This document shows positions 23,299 to 32,099 of a stretch of 64,000 nucleotides of DNA, one piece after another. Location of the stretch: the NCBI RefSeq assembly GCF_039541855.1, contig NZ_BAABHA010000010.1:310001-374000 (forward strand). Reading direction: 5' to 3'. Position 1 is the first letter of the stretch. Each line of letters starts with the position of its first letter. The position numbers and the translations under genes are program-made. The notes beneath the pieces were generated by a model. The model was not told the origin of the DNA. It made no database searches and saw nothing but the letters and a program-made list of their open reading frames with translations. The DNA is from Solirubrum koreensis. GTDB taxonomy: Bacteria > Bacteroidota > Bacteroidia > Cytophagales > Hymenobacteraceae.

Positions 23299-24159
23299 AT
23301 GCCACGTATCCTCTCTTTCCTGGCCGGCAGCTTATTGCTTTGCTCGGTGGCCACCGCCCAGGAATTCCCGCAGCCGCAAGCCAGTCCGCACGCCGTGGTT
23401 ACCCAAACCATCGGCCTGACCGAAGTAACGGTGGACTATCATGCGCCCAACGTAAAGGGCCGCAAAGTGTGGGGTAACCTGGTGCCGTACGGCCAAATAT
23501 GGCGGGCCGGCGCCAACGAAAACACCCTCATTACCTTCTCCGACTCGGTGCGCGTGGGCGGCAAGCCCGTGCCAGCCGGCAAATACTCCCTGTTTGTGCT
23601 GCCCCTGGCCGACGAGGAATGGCAACTGGTCCTCAACAAGGTAACCACGCACTGGGGCGCCGAGGGGTACGACGAAAAGAACGACGTGGCCCGTTTCCCG
23701 GTGCTGCCTGAAACCGCCCCCATGCGCGAAACCCTGAACTACTGGTTTTCCGACGTGCGCCCCGGCACCGCGCGGCTTAACCTGTCCTGGGAAGAGCGCA
23801 CCATTAGCGTAAGCATCCGCACCGATGTCAACACGCAGGTACTTCGGGCCATGCGCAAAGCCGTAGCCGAGAAACCCAACAACCCCCAACTGCTGGCGCA
23901 GGCCGCCGAATACCTCATTCAGAACCAACTGGAAGGCGAGCTGGCGTTGCGCTACATCAACCAGGCCATCGAGCTTAACAACACCTACGCCAACAACTGG
24001 CTGAAAGCCAAACTTCTGGCTCAGAAGGAAGACTACACCACGGCCGTAGCCTTTGCCCGCCGCGCCATTAAACTGGGCGACAAAGACGACGAGTCATTCA
24101 AAACGCAGCTGCCCAGCATGCGGGCGGTGCTCACGCAGTGGCAGGCCAAGGCGTATTAG
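23299..24159 (+). CDS. DUF2911 and TPR secreted protein
   Basis: 286 residues starting MPRILSFLAGSLLLCSVATA, a signal peptide; the frame upstream of 23299 overlaps the divergent his promoter region and was rejected. Residues 25-170 are a DUF2911 domain (QTIGLTEVTVDYHAPNVKGR, WRAGANENTLITFSD, GKYSLFVLPLADEEWQLVLN), common in Bacteroidota and probably a periplasmic beta-sandwich. Residues 180-286 are helical TPR-like repeats (LLAQAAEYLIQNQLEGELAL, AVAFARRAIKLGDKDDE). Activity unknown. The gene is divergent from the his operon and ends at a bidirectional terminator shared with the TonB-dependent receptor. Confidence 0.85.
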   Translation: MPRILSFLAGSLLLCSVATAQEFPQPQASPHAVVTQTIGLTEVTVDYHAPNVKGRKVWGNLVPYGQIWRAGANENTLITFSDSVRVGGKPVPAGKYSLFVLPLADEEWQLVLNKVTTHWGAEGYDEKNDVARFPVLPETAPMRETLNYWFSDVRPGTARLNLSWEERTISVSIRTDVNTQVLRAMRKAVAEKPNNPQLLAQAAEYLIQNQLEGELALRYINQAIELNNTYANNWLKAKLLAQKEDYTTAVAFARRAIKLGDKDDESFKTQLPSMRAVLTQWQAKAY

Positions 24160-24173
24160 TTACACGTCTAAAG

Positions 24174-24210
24174 AAAAAGAGGCTCCTGGCGTTGCCAGGA
24201 GCCTCTTTTT
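24174..24210. terminator. Bidirectional terminator
   Basis: A perfect 17-bp stem (24174-24190 with 24194-24210) with a 3-nt loop GTT is flanked by A5 and T5. It separates the convergent DUF2911 and TonB-receptor genes. Confidence 0.88.
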
Positions 24211-24230
24211 CTTTGTACCTAAATTTGAAA

Positions 24231-26765
24231 TCAAAAGCGTGCAATCAGGCGCAGGTTAATCACGCGCTGAGAGAGGTAGTTGGGCACGGCATACGTACGG
24301 GCGTTTAAATCCTGCACGTAGCTGTAGCCGGCCACGTTGTTAGCGGCCAGCACGTTCAGCACTTCCAGGCCCAGCCACAGGCTTTCGGGCTGGTAAAACT
24401 TGCGCATCTGGTCGTTGCGGGCGCTCAGCACTTTAGAAACGCCCAAATCCACGCGCTTGTAGCTGCGGGTGAGGCTGGTGGTACCGCGTAGCTCTGGTAA
24501 ACCGGGCGGGCTAAAAGGCAGGCCGGTGCCAAACACCAGGTTCACGTAGCCGCGCACGGAGGGATTGTTGGGCAAGTGGTCCTGGAAGTATACGCCTAGG
24601 TTCAGGCGCTGGTCGGTGGGCCGGCGAACGTAGCCTTGCTCCTTTTTGCCAATGGCGTTGCCCGCCTCGTCGCGCACGGTCAGGGAGTCGCCCTCCAGGT
24701 TTTCGCGGGTGGTGAGCAGGCCCAGGCTAAACCAGGATTCGGCGCCCGGCACAAACTCGCCGCTGATGCGGGTATCGAGGCCGGCGGCATAGGCCGTGGC
24801 CATGTTTCGGGCGAAGTAGCGCAGCCGCACGTTGTCTACGTCGTAGGGAATGACGTCGGTGAGGTACTTGAAATACACTTCGCCCGTGAATTGGAACGGC
24901 CGGCCCCACTGCTCAAAGCGGTACTCGGTGCCGGTGATGAAGTGCACCGAGCGTTGGGCGCGCAGCTCCCGGTTCAGCTGGCCCTCCAGGTCGCGCAGCT
25001 CGCGGTAAAACGGAGGCTGGTGGTACATCCCGGCCGCGGCTTTGTACGACAGGTTGCGGTTGCGCCGCGAAGTAACTGCGTACTGCACCCGCGGGCTAGC
25101 CACCAGCTGCCCGTTCACCGACCAGTAGTGCAAACGTGCCCCGTAGGTGAGCGTGCGCAGGGAATCGAAGCGTACGGTGTGCTGGGCGTAGGCCTGGTAA
25201 CGCTCCGACGTCAGGTCGAGGTCGGTAACCAGGCGCGTAAAGCGCTGCACCGGCACGAAGTCGGCCGAATCGATGAAAGTGTATTCGTTTAAACGGTCGT
25301 TGATGCTTTCCACGCCGGCTTTAACGCCCCAGCGCAGCGTATGCCGCTCGTTGGGGTCGTAGGTGCCGCGGGCTTCCAGATTACCGATGCGAGCCAGCAG
25401 GGAATTGCGCGAATGATCGAAGCGCGAACCCACGTCGCGCTGGCGCACTACCTGGTTGAAGTCGGGCGAGCGGGGGTTGCTGTTTACGTCGGCAAAGCGG
25501 TAAGCGGCCTCCACGTCGCGCAGCTCCTGCTCCCGCGACACGAGCCCGCCCAGAAGCACCTCGCCCGTGAGTCGCGACGAGAAATGGTGCGTCAGGTTCA
25601 GGCCGCCCTGATAGGTATTGTACTGCATCCGCTCACGGCCGTCGTAAAAAATGAACAGCCGCTGAAACTGATTCAGTCCCGAGCTGAACGTAGCCTGCCC
25701 GGTTTGGGGCGCGAAACGAAAATTGTTGCTGGCCATGGTCGTGAGCAGGCCCAGCGTGGTGCGCTGCCGGTCGGTATCGGGGCCCAAAGCCGCGCTGATG
25801 TAAAGCTGGCCGTCGGCGTACGTGGGGTCGTACGCGCCTTGGTTCTGACGCAAGGACCGCAACACGTACTGCGCGTTTTTGTAGCGCAAACCCGCCAGGT
25901 AACTCACCCGTCCCGATTTCGACACTTCTTCCAGGTGCAGGGCACCGCCCACCATACTGGCCGTAACCGATGCTGCCCGCCGCTTGGGCTGCTTGTAATC
26001 AACGTTGAGCACCGACGACAGCTTATCGCCGTAGCGCGGCTGCCAGCCGCCGGAAGCAAACTGCACCCGATCAACCAAATCGGGGTTTATGAAGCTCAGG
26101 CCTTCCTGCTGGGCGGCCGTCACCAGGAACGGGCGGTATACCTCGATGCCGTTGACGTACACGAGGTTTTCGTCGTAGTTGCCGCCGCGAACCGAATACG
26201 TACTGGTCAGTTCGTTGTTGGCCACCACGCCGGGCAGCGTGGTCAGCACTTTGTTGAAGTCGCCGAACGCCGAGGGCAGTTCCTTGGCCGTGCGCGGGTC
26301 GAGCTGGGTAATGCTGATTTGCTCGCGCGTGTCTTCCTGACGCCGGCCCCGCACGGTTACGTCGCCCAGGTTGCGCGCATCGGCCTGCAGGGAAAAGCTT
26401 AGTTCGGAGCCGGCCGTGAGCTGTTCGGCCGTGAGCACGCGCCGCAGGGAAACGTAGCCCAAACGACGAAGAACCAACACCGCTCCTTTCCCGGCTTCCA
26501 GCCGAGGTACAACCAGCCGAAACCGACCGGCGGCATCGGTGTTTGTTCCACCGGGCTGACCCTCCAGCGCCACCGATACTTGCTCCAGGGGCTGCCCGGC
26601 CGCATCGCGCACCGTGCCGCGCAACTCGATGCGGGCGGGTGAAGCTGTTTCCTGCGCCTGGGCCGCATGGGGAACCACAAGGCCCGCGGCCGGCATCAGC
26701 AGCAACGTACGCAGGGCCAGCGCCGGCGAAAACGCGAAACGGGAAAACGGTACGGGTAAGTGCAT
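24231..26765 (-). CDS. TonB-dependent outer-membrane receptor
   Basis: 844 residues with a signal peptide (to about residue 38, AAQAQ). A carboxypeptidase-regulatory-like beta-sandwich follows (about 45-130, ELRGTVRDAAGQPLEQVSVA), as in many Bacteroidota receptors. The plug domain (about 150-240) has LPSAFGDFNKVLTTLPGVV and STYSVRGGNYDENLVYVNG. The rest is a 22-strand-type barrel ending LRLIARF, with the aromatic C terminus. There is no SusD partner, so a glycan-utilisation locus is unlikely; the ligand (siderophore, peptide or other) is unknown. The start codon overlaps the rpe stop in TAATG, pointing to translational coupling. Confidence 0.9.
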   Translation of the reverse strand: MHLPVPFSRFAFSPALALRTLLLMPAAGLVVPHAAQAQETASPARIELRGTVRDAAGQPLEQVSVALEGQPGGTNTDAAGRFRLVVPRLEAGKGAVLVLRRLGYVSLRRVLTAEQLTAGSELSFSLQADARNLGDVTVRGRRQEDTREQISITQLDPRTAKELPSAFGDFNKVLTTLPGVVANNELTSTYSVRGGNYDENLVYVNGIEVYRPFLVTAAQQEGLSFINPDLVDRVQFASGGWQPRYGDKLSSVLNVDYKQPKRRAASVTASMVGGALHLEEVSKSGRVSYLAGLRYKNAQYVLRSLRQNQGAYDPTYADGQLYISAALGPDTDRQRTTLGLLTTMASNNFRFAPQTGQATFSSGLNQFQRLFIFYDGRERMQYNTYQGGLNLTHHFSSRLTGEVLLGGLVSREQELRDVEAAYRFADVNSNPRSPDFNQVVRQRDVGSRFDHSRNSLLARIGNLEARGTYDPNERHTLRWGVKAGVESINDRLNEYTFIDSADFVPVQRFTRLVTDLDLTSERYQAYAQHTVRFDSLRTLTYGARLHYWSVNGQLVASPRVQYAVTSRRNRNLSYKAAAGMYHQPPFYRELRDLEGQLNRELRAQRSVHFITGTEYRFEQWGRPFQFTGEVYFKYLTDVIPYDVDNVRLRYFARNMATAYAAGLDTRISGEFVPGAESWFSLGLLTTRENLEGDSLTVRDEAGNAIGKKEQGYVRRPTDQRLNLGVYFQDHLPNNPSVRGYVNLVFGTGLPFSPPGLPELRGTTSLTRSYKRVDLGVSKVLSARNDQMRKFYQPESLWLGLEVLNVLAANNVAGYSYVQDLNARTYAVPNYLSQRVINLRLIARF

Positions 26766-27457
26766 TAGTGCTCGGCTATGGCCGCAGAAAGCTGGGCGCG
26801 AAGTTCGGCCAGGGTAGCCACGGGGTCGGGCGAGCTGAACACGAAACTACCGGCCACCAGCACATCGGCGCCGGCTTCAATCAAAGGCAGTGCGTTGTCC
26901 TGGTTTACGCCGCCGTCAATCTCGATCAGGGCGTCGGAGCCGGCATCCACCAGCAGTTCCTTTAGCTCGGCTACTTTTTTAAGCGTGTTCGGAATAAATG
27001 CCTGGCCGCCAAAGCCGGGGTTCACCGACATCACGCACACCAGGTCTACATCGGCGGCTACGTCCTGCAGCACCCAGGCCGGCGTATGCGGGTTTAATGC
27101 CACCCCAGCGCGGCAACCTAACTTTTTGATCTGTTCGATAACCCGGTGCAAGTGCGTGCAGGCCTCGTAGTGCACCGTAATGTTAGCCGCACCGGCGTCG
27201 CGAAACGCTTCGAGGTAGTGCTGAGGCTCCTCAATCATCAGGTGCACATCGAGCGGCTGCTGGGCGTGGCGGCGAAGTGCTTGGAGCACCGGCAGGCCGA
27301 AGGAAATATTCGGCACAAAGCGGCCGTCCATGATGTCGCAGTGCAGCCAGTCGGCGGCGCTGCCGGCCAGGCGTTCGGCTTCGGCTTGAAGGTTCGCGAA
27401 ATCAGCCGCCAGCATCGACGGGGCCAGCAACGGAGCAATACGGCGAGTCATGTTCAT
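26765..27457 (-). CDS. rpe: Ribulose-phosphate 3-epimerase
   Basis: 230 residues, a (beta/alpha)8 barrel that interconverts ribulose 5-phosphate and xylulose 5-phosphate in the pentose phosphate pathway. Signatures: LLAPSMLAADFANL at the start, the metal-binding HCDIMDGRFVPNISFGLPV with catalytic Asp, DVHLMIEEP, VMSVNPGFGGQAF and the phosphate loop IEIDGGVNQDN. Normal length. A second Met two residues in (MTRR) is an equally possible start. The stop overlaps the start of the TonB receptor gene by one base, an odd partnership for a metabolic enzyme. Confidence 0.95.
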   Translation of the reverse strand: MNMTRRIAPLLAPSMLAADFANLQAEAERLAGSAADWLHCDIMDGRFVPNISFGLPVLQALRRHAQQPLDVHLMIEEPQHYLEAFRDAGAANITVHYEACTHLHRVIEQIKKLGCRAGVALNPHTPAWVLQDVAADVDLVCVMSVNPGFGGQAFIPNTLKKVAELKELLVDAGSDALIEIDGGVNQDNALPLIEAGADVLVAGSFVFSSPDPVATLAELRAQLSAAIAEH

Positions 27458-27646
27458 GCCGCGAAATTAGGGGATTAAAGGATGGAGCAAAGGCATAATA
27501 TGAGCAGCACAGCCAGCGCATTAGCGGAATAGGTAATTCGGTTGTAAGGAATTCCGATTCTACTTTATAGCCAGAGGGAAGCGCCAAAAGCCCTGCGTGT
27601 TGAAGTAAGGAACTTCCCAATTGGAGCGGCTGGTGCTGCCCTTCGG

Positions 27647-27967
27647 CTATTCCCCCTTCTTCCAGGGCTGCCAGTCTAACTCGCCGTTTTCCCGGCGGCG
27701 CAGGAAAACCGTTTGGTCGTCGCGCTGCATCTTGCCGAAGGTAACGTCGCCGCGGCAGTCCAGGCACTTCACTGAGGTGTACTTAAACTTATCCTGGGCT
27801 ACCCGCGAGGTTAAATCGAGGTTATCAGAGCCGCACAGCCCGCAGGCAGGTACATCGGGAAAACTAAGCCGGTCGTATTCGGCTACGACTTCGTGAAAGC
27901 TGCTGCCCTGCACGGTAAAATGAAACTGGCGCCGGCCAATGCGCTTGGAAACCATTAACTGCAACAT
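27647..27967 (-). CDS. Small zinc-ribbon protein, phage-like
   Basis: 106 residues with two CxxC knuckles, ACGLCGSDNLDL and KCLDCRGDVTFG, 30 residues apart, a zinc ribbon. The spacing, the GSDNL after the first knuckle and the following FGKMQ and FLRRRENGELDW resemble small uncharacterised proteins found in phages and plasmids and also on bacterial chromosomes. Role unknown; nucleic-acid binding is possible. After the TAG stop the same frame stays open for 29 more codons with natural-looking composition (NWEVPYFNTQGFWRFPLAIK), up to a TAG at 27560-27562. The stop may therefore be a recent nonsense change. The start at 27967 (MLQLMVSKR) or the Met four residues later are both possible. Confidence 0.65.
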   Translation of the reverse strand: MLQLMVSKRIGRRQFHFTVQGSSFHEVVAEYDRLSFPDVPACGLCGSDNLDLTSRVAQDKFKYTSVKCLDCRGDVTFGKMQRDDQTVFLRRRENGELDWQPWKKGE

Positions 27968-28024
27968 CGATTCAAAATGAATAAGGGGTTTCAGATTTGT
28001 AATGCCCGCTTGGCACTACGCCAA

Positions 28025-28062
28025 CGCGGCGACGCGGACGGTATTGCGTCCACGTCGCCGCG
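28025..28062 (-). terminator. Hairpin after S8 protease gene
   Basis: A 16-position stem with a single C-A mismatch (28025-28040 with 28047-28062), loop GTATTG, lies 19 bases after the protease stop. No good U tract follows, so it is either a weak terminator or a 3'-end stabiliser. Confidence 0.5.
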
Positions 28063-28080
28063 CACAAGGTAACGCCACAG

Positions 28081-29766
28081 CTAGTGCTGCATGAAACGCA
28101 GCGTGCGGGATTTTCCGCCGCTTTGCGGCTCCACCGTGCACAAGTACATGCCCGAACGCAAAGGCTCGGGCTGCAGCGGCACTTGGGCAGCGGCACTCGG
28201 CGACATTATTTTCTCGGCCACCAACGCCCCCCGAACGTCGTAAATCACCACGCGCAAGGCTTGGTTGCGCAGCTCGGCCGGCAGGTTAAGGAACAGGTCG
28301 CGACCGGCCGGGTTCGGGAAAATGCTTAGTTCGCCATCGGGAATGGTGCCGCCGTTTTTGGCGAGGGTATTGGCCCGCTCGGCATTGGGAATGCCGTAAC
28401 CCAAGAAATTATTAGGGTTATCGGCCAACGACGCACTGCGCTGCAGCCAGTGCATGACTTGCTGCGCCGTAAGCGTGGGATTGGCTTGCCAGAAGGCCGC
28501 GGCCGTGCCAGCCAGCACCGGGCAGGCGAACGACGTTCCGTTGCCACGGGCCACGCCGCCGCCCGTGGTAACGAAGGCCGCCAAATACCCCTGAGCCGCA
28601 AGGTTAGGCTTGATGCGACCATCAGCAGTGGGCCCTACGGAGCTGAAACCGGCAATAACGCCGAGCGAATCCACCGCGCCCACGGTCAACACCGAATCGG
28701 CATCGGCCGGTGCGCCAATGTAGCGCCAAGCGCTGCCGCCGTCGTTGCCGGCCGAGTTCACCACCAGAATACCCGCACGGGCGGCCATGGTGGCGGCCCG
28801 GCTGGCCACCGAAGTGCGGCCGTTCATGTCGGCATAAGTGTGGCTGCGCGACGGAAAATCAAAGGTGGTATAGCCCAGTGAAGAGCTGATGATGTCGACG
28901 CCGGCGGAGTCGGCATACTCGGCGGCGATAAGCCAGTTGGCCTCCTCAATTGGGTGTTCCGACGACACGTCTTCCGTCAGCAGCAAGTGGTAACTGGCCT
29001 TGGGTGCGGTGCCGATGTAAGTGGTGGCCAGGTTACCGGCCATGCAGGAAAGCGTGTTTGTGCCGTGGCTGTTGCGCTCGTACACGCCCCGGTCGCGGCC
29101 CACAAAATCGAAGGTACTGAGCAGGCGGTTCTCGTTGCGCATCGAGGCAAACGGCGCCGACTGGTTTACGCCGGGAAAACCGGCATCGAGCACGGCAATG
29201 TGCATGCCTTCGCCCCGGAAGCCGGCGTTGTGCAGGGCTACCGCCCCAATCATATCGGCCTGCCAAAACGCCTGGCCGTAGTTTTTGTCGCGGGTAGTTA
29301 ACAGGTCGGCTACCGACGCGGCTGCTTCCGTGCTTGTTGGCTCGGCGGGTAAGCTACGGGTGCTGCTGCGCGTGGTACGGTTCAGGGTTTGGGCCGAGCG
29401 AACGAAAGGCAAAGCTTGCAAACGCCCCAGGGCAACGGAGTCGCAGGCTACCACGGCCGCGTTAAACCAACGCGAGGTGTACCAGAGCTGCACGCCCGAA
29501 GTTGCCTTTACCTGTGCCACGTACGTGGGCGACACGGGCAAGTCGCGGGGCTGTACCGGAATGTTCTGCCGCTGCCGTCGCTGTACGGCCCGCGCCGAAA
29601 GAAAAGCCTGCGGCTGCGCTATGGTAAACGGCGTACCGGCTTTATCGCGGAAGTAAATGAGGTGGCGACGCACGGTACCAGTGGTTTGCACGGGCGGCGT
29701 AGGAGCCGCTTCGGCAGCCGTTCCTACGAGGGCCGTGAGCAGCACAGCGAGAGAAAAAAGGCGCAT
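28081..29766 (-). CDS. Secreted subtilisin-family (S8) protease with T9SS sorting domain
   Basis: 561 residues from ATG 29766 (MRLFSLAVLLTALVGTAAEA), which gives a signal peptide. The triad is complete: Asp in IAVLDAGFPG (about 192), His in ERNSHGTNTLSCMAG (about 227) and Ser in GNGTSFACPVLAG (about 410), with the oxyanion Asn in VVNSAGNDGG. An N-terminal propeptide-like part precedes the catalytic domain. The last 85 residues are a type IX secretion C-terminal domain (LSIFPNPAGRDLFLNLP, then VYDVRGALV-type strands and SGMYLCTVE), so the enzyme is probably exported by T9SS and anchored or released at the surface. The gene stands alone. Confidence 0.93.
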   Translation of the reverse strand: MRLFSLAVLLTALVGTAAEAAPTPPVQTTGTVRRHLIYFRDKAGTPFTIAQPQAFLSARAVQRRQRQNIPVQPRDLPVSPTYVAQVKATSGVQLWYTSRWFNAAVVACDSVALGRLQALPFVRSAQTLNRTTRSSTRSLPAEPTSTEAAASVADLLTTRDKNYGQAFWQADMIGAVALHNAGFRGEGMHIAVLDAGFPGVNQSAPFASMRNENRLLSTFDFVGRDRGVYERNSHGTNTLSCMAGNLATTYIGTAPKASYHLLLTEDVSSEHPIEEANWLIAAEYADSAGVDIISSSLGYTTFDFPSRSHTYADMNGRTSVASRAATMAARAGILVVNSAGNDGGSAWRYIGAPADADSVLTVGAVDSLGVIAGFSSVGPTADGRIKPNLAAQGYLAAFVTTGGGVARGNGTSFACPVLAGTAAAFWQANPTLTAQQVMHWLQRSASLADNPNNFLGYGIPNAERANTLAKNGGTIPDGELSIFPNPAGRDLFLNLPAELRNQALRVVIYDVRGALVAEKIMSPSAAAQVPLQPEPLRSGMYLCTVEPQSGGKSRTLRFMQH

Positions 29767-29916
29767 GGGCAAGATGGCAGGAAAACAGATGAACGACGAC
29801 AAGATAAGTATTTGGTTGCAGGCTACCCGGGGTACCCCCGCATACCCAGACACGCCCGGCGAATCGATTGTTTCCTACCGCGTACAAACACCGCCGTTGA
29901 TCGTGTTTCACAACGA

Positions 29917-29952
29917 AAAACCCCGAAAAGCGAAGATGCTTTTCGGGGTTTT
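29917..29952 (-). terminator. Intrinsic terminator of the mnmA-lipoprotein operon
   Basis: A perfect 15-bp stem (29917-29931 with 29938-29952), loop GAAGAT, has T-rich tails on both sides. It lies 21 bases after the lipoprotein stop. Confidence 0.85.
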
Positions 29953-29973
29953 GCCTTCTTGTTTCCGAGGTAT

Positions 29974-30696
29974 TTAAGGCTTGTATTCGATGAGGGTTTC
30001 GCGCCGCTCCTCCCCGATTACCACGTAGCCCGAGCCGATCTGGCAGTTCTGACCGGGAGTACCCTGGCAGTAGTTTAGCACACGCTTTTCGCGGTAAACC
30101 GGGCCCACGCCCTGCGCGAATATCTGGCGTTGGCTGCGGCGGTAAAAAATGGTATCGGGGCTGGGGTCAACGGTGGTTATGGTGCGGTTATACGATTGCC
30201 CTCCGATGGTGTATGCGGCTCCCACGGCCTGGTACTGGCGGGTTTTGGCAATTACGGTGTCGCGGTCGTTGTACACGTCGCGGTTCCACTGCACGTCGTT
30301 TTTCGCCGGAAACACCAGCTCCACGGTCCGCCGGTTGTTGCTCGACAGCTCCACGGTGGTTGGTTTCACGGTAAGGGTCATCACGCTGTCGTCCTGCCAG
30401 GCGGCGGTGGCGTTAGGCCGCACCGAGCGAATGAGGCGGTACGTAAGCGCACCGCTAACATTGGTGTACGTATCTACTACCCGCTCGCGCCGCTGCAGCG
30501 TGGAGGTAGTCACCACGTTGTTCGAGTAGTTCTTTACTTCAACCCGGTACACGCGGTAGCTGCCTACCTGCAACGGATAGTAGTCGGTATCGGCCGGCTC
30601 GGGCTTCAGGACTTCGTTTTCACAGCCTGCCAAGGCGAAGCAAACGCCCAGGAGAAAACCGGCCGCAACACGCATCCGAGGGAAAAGTAAAGTCAT
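29974..30696 (-). CDS. Lipoprotein, uncharacterised
   Basis: 240 residues with a lipoprotein signal (GFLLGVCFALAGC, lipobox LAGC), so lipid-anchored. The mature part looks all-beta (YYPLQVGSYRVYRVEVKNYS near the start) and has two close cysteines near the C terminus (NYCQGTPGQNCQIG). YYPLxxGxxxxY motifs are common in Bacteroidota lipoproteins of unknown function. The start at 30696 (MTLLFPRMRV) is 9 bases after the mnmA stop, so the two are an operon; the Met seven residues later would also serve. The pairing with mnmA does not suggest a function. Confidence 0.7.
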   Translation of the reverse strand: MTLLFPRMRVAAGFLLGVCFALAGCENEVLKPEPADTDYYPLQVGSYRVYRVEVKNYSNNVVTTSTLQRRERVVDTYTNVSGALTYRLIRSVRPNATAAWQDDSVMTLTVKPTTVELSSNNRRTVELVFPAKNDVQWNRDVYNDRDTVIAKTRQYQAVGAAYTIGGQSYNRTITTVDPSPDTIFYRRSQRQIFAQGVGPVYREKRVLNYCQGTPGQNCQIGSGYVVIGEERRETLIEYKP

Positions 30697-30705
30697 AACA
30701 AGGCA

Positions 30706-31881
30706 CTAAACAGGTGTAGAAACCGCAAAACCCGGCAGCGGAACCGGCGGGGCCAGCTGTGCCGGACTCCGCTCTATCCAGCCGCCACCCAGCACGTCCT
30801 GACCGTCGTAGAACACGGCGGCCTGGCCCGGTGCAATGGCGTGTACGGGCTCGGGAAAATAAACGTACACTTTTCCGTCCTTTTCCTCGAGGAACGAGGG
30901 TGCGCCACCGTGGTTGTAGCGCACTTTGGTAACCGCCGGCACCAGGCCCCGGCCTTCCAGCGTGGCGAATTTGCCGTGATTCACCCGGCCCACCACCGTG
31001 GCCGAGCGGGCTAGCTCGTCGTAATTGCCCAGCACGACTTCGTTGGTTTCGGGCCGAATTTCCACCACGTAAGCCGGGTAGCCCAGCGTTACGCCCAGGC
31101 CTTTGCGCTGGCCCACGGTGTAAAACGGATAGCCTTCGTGCGTGCCCACGGCCGTGCCATTGGTTAGCACAAAACGGCCGCCGGCCACCCGCGCTTCCAG
31201 GCCTTCCACCCGGCGCTTGAGAAAGCCGCGGTAGTCGTTATCGGGAATAAAGCAGATTTCGTAGCTCTCGGGCTTGTTAATGAGCTCGGTGAAGCCGCGC
31301 TGGCGGGCATACTCCCGGATTTCCGATTTGCGCAGCTGGCCCAACGGGAAAATGGTGCGCGCCAGGCTTTCCTGCGACACACCCCAGAGCGCATACGACT
31401 GGTCCTTGCTTTCGTCGAGGCCTTTGCTGATGACGTAACGCCCGTTTTCCTGCCGGATCTGCGCGTAGTGGCCGGTGGCAATAAAGTCGCACCCCAACTG
31501 ATCGGCGCGGCGCAGCAGGGCATCCCACTTGATATGGGTGTTGCAGAGCACGCACGGGTTGGGCGTGCGGCCAGCCAGGTACTCGTTCGTGAAGTCATCG
31601 ATGACGTGGCCGCCGAACTCGTTGCGGATATCGATGATGTAGTGCGGAAAACCCAGCTCCACGGCCACGTAGCGCGCGTCGTTAATGGAATCGAGCGAGC
31701 AGCAGCCGGTTTCTTTTTTCGAGCCGCCGGCCGTGGCGTAGTCCCAGGTTTTCATGGTCATGCCCACTACTTCGTAGCCGGCCTCGTGCAGCATTACCGC
31801 TGCCACGGATGAATCGATGCCGCCGCTCATGGCGACGAGTACGCGCCCTTTGGACGGTGTAGAAGTGGTATCTGGGTTCAT
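30706..31881 (-). CDS. mnmA: tRNA-specific 2-thiouridylase
   Basis: 391 residues. MnmA thiolates U34 of tRNA-Lys, -Glu and -Gln using sulfur from a relay. The PP-loop RVLVAMSGGIDSSVAAVML (residues 13-31) binds ATP. The two catalytic cysteines are in TPNPCVLCNTHIKWD and SYEICFIPDNDYRGF. The C-terminal tRNA-binding domain has YTVGQRKGLGV. The extra ETGCCSLDSINDARYVA segment is typical of the family. A -7 box, TACCTTTG, lies about 40 bases upstream. Downstream it shares a transcript with a lipoprotein gene. Confidence 0.96.
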   Translation of the reverse strand: MNPDTTSTPSKGRVLVAMSGGIDSSVAAVMLHEAGYEVVGMTMKTWDYATAGGSKKETGCCSLDSINDARYVAVELGFPHYIIDIRNEFGGHVIDDFTNEYLAGRTPNPCVLCNTHIKWDALLRRADQLGCDFIATGHYAQIRQENGRYVISKGLDESKDQSYALWGVSQESLARTIFPLGQLRKSEIREYARQRGFTELINKPESYEICFIPDNDYRGFLKRRVEGLEARVAGGRFVLTNGTAVGTHEGYPFYTVGQRKGLGVTLGYPAYVVEIRPETNEVVLGNYDELARSATVVGRVNHGKFATLEGRGLVPAVTKVRYNHGGAPSFLEEKDGKVYVYFPEPVHAIAPGQAAVFYDGQDVLGGGWIERSPAQLAPPVPLPGFAVSTPV

Positions 31882-31921
31882 ATGGCAACGCCCGCGAAGT
31901 CAAGGTTCGCGGCCGAATTGG

Positions 31922-31964
31922 CAAAGGTAACACATGCGAGCCGGCGCAGGTTTCGCTACTTTTG
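31922..31964. promoter_or_regulatory. Divergent -7 boxes for mnmA and the TrpF-like gene
   Basis: On the minus strand TACCTTTG (31929-31922) faces mnmA; on the plus strand TACTTTTG (31957-31964) faces the TrpF-like gene. Both match TAnnTTTG. Their -33 regions would overlap each other's core, so the two promoters may interfere. Confidence 0.5.
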
Positions 31965-32099
31965 CCGAATCGATGTTTGAAGGCCTACAGATGGGGCGGC
32001 CGGCGCTGGCCGCAACCTTTGGGCGGGTCAAACATTTATTTGTTTTGACTGTCCGTCTTTCTAACGTCCGGTTTCGCCCATTCCCCGACCTTCTGCTCT

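Noticed and set aside
25341..26402. 353-codon plus-strand frame across the TonB receptor
   Set aside because: Antisense shadow of the receptor gene.
24231..26765. SusC-type glycan receptor
   Set aside because: No SusD gene or glycoside hydrolase lies nearby and the protein is shorter than typical SusC.
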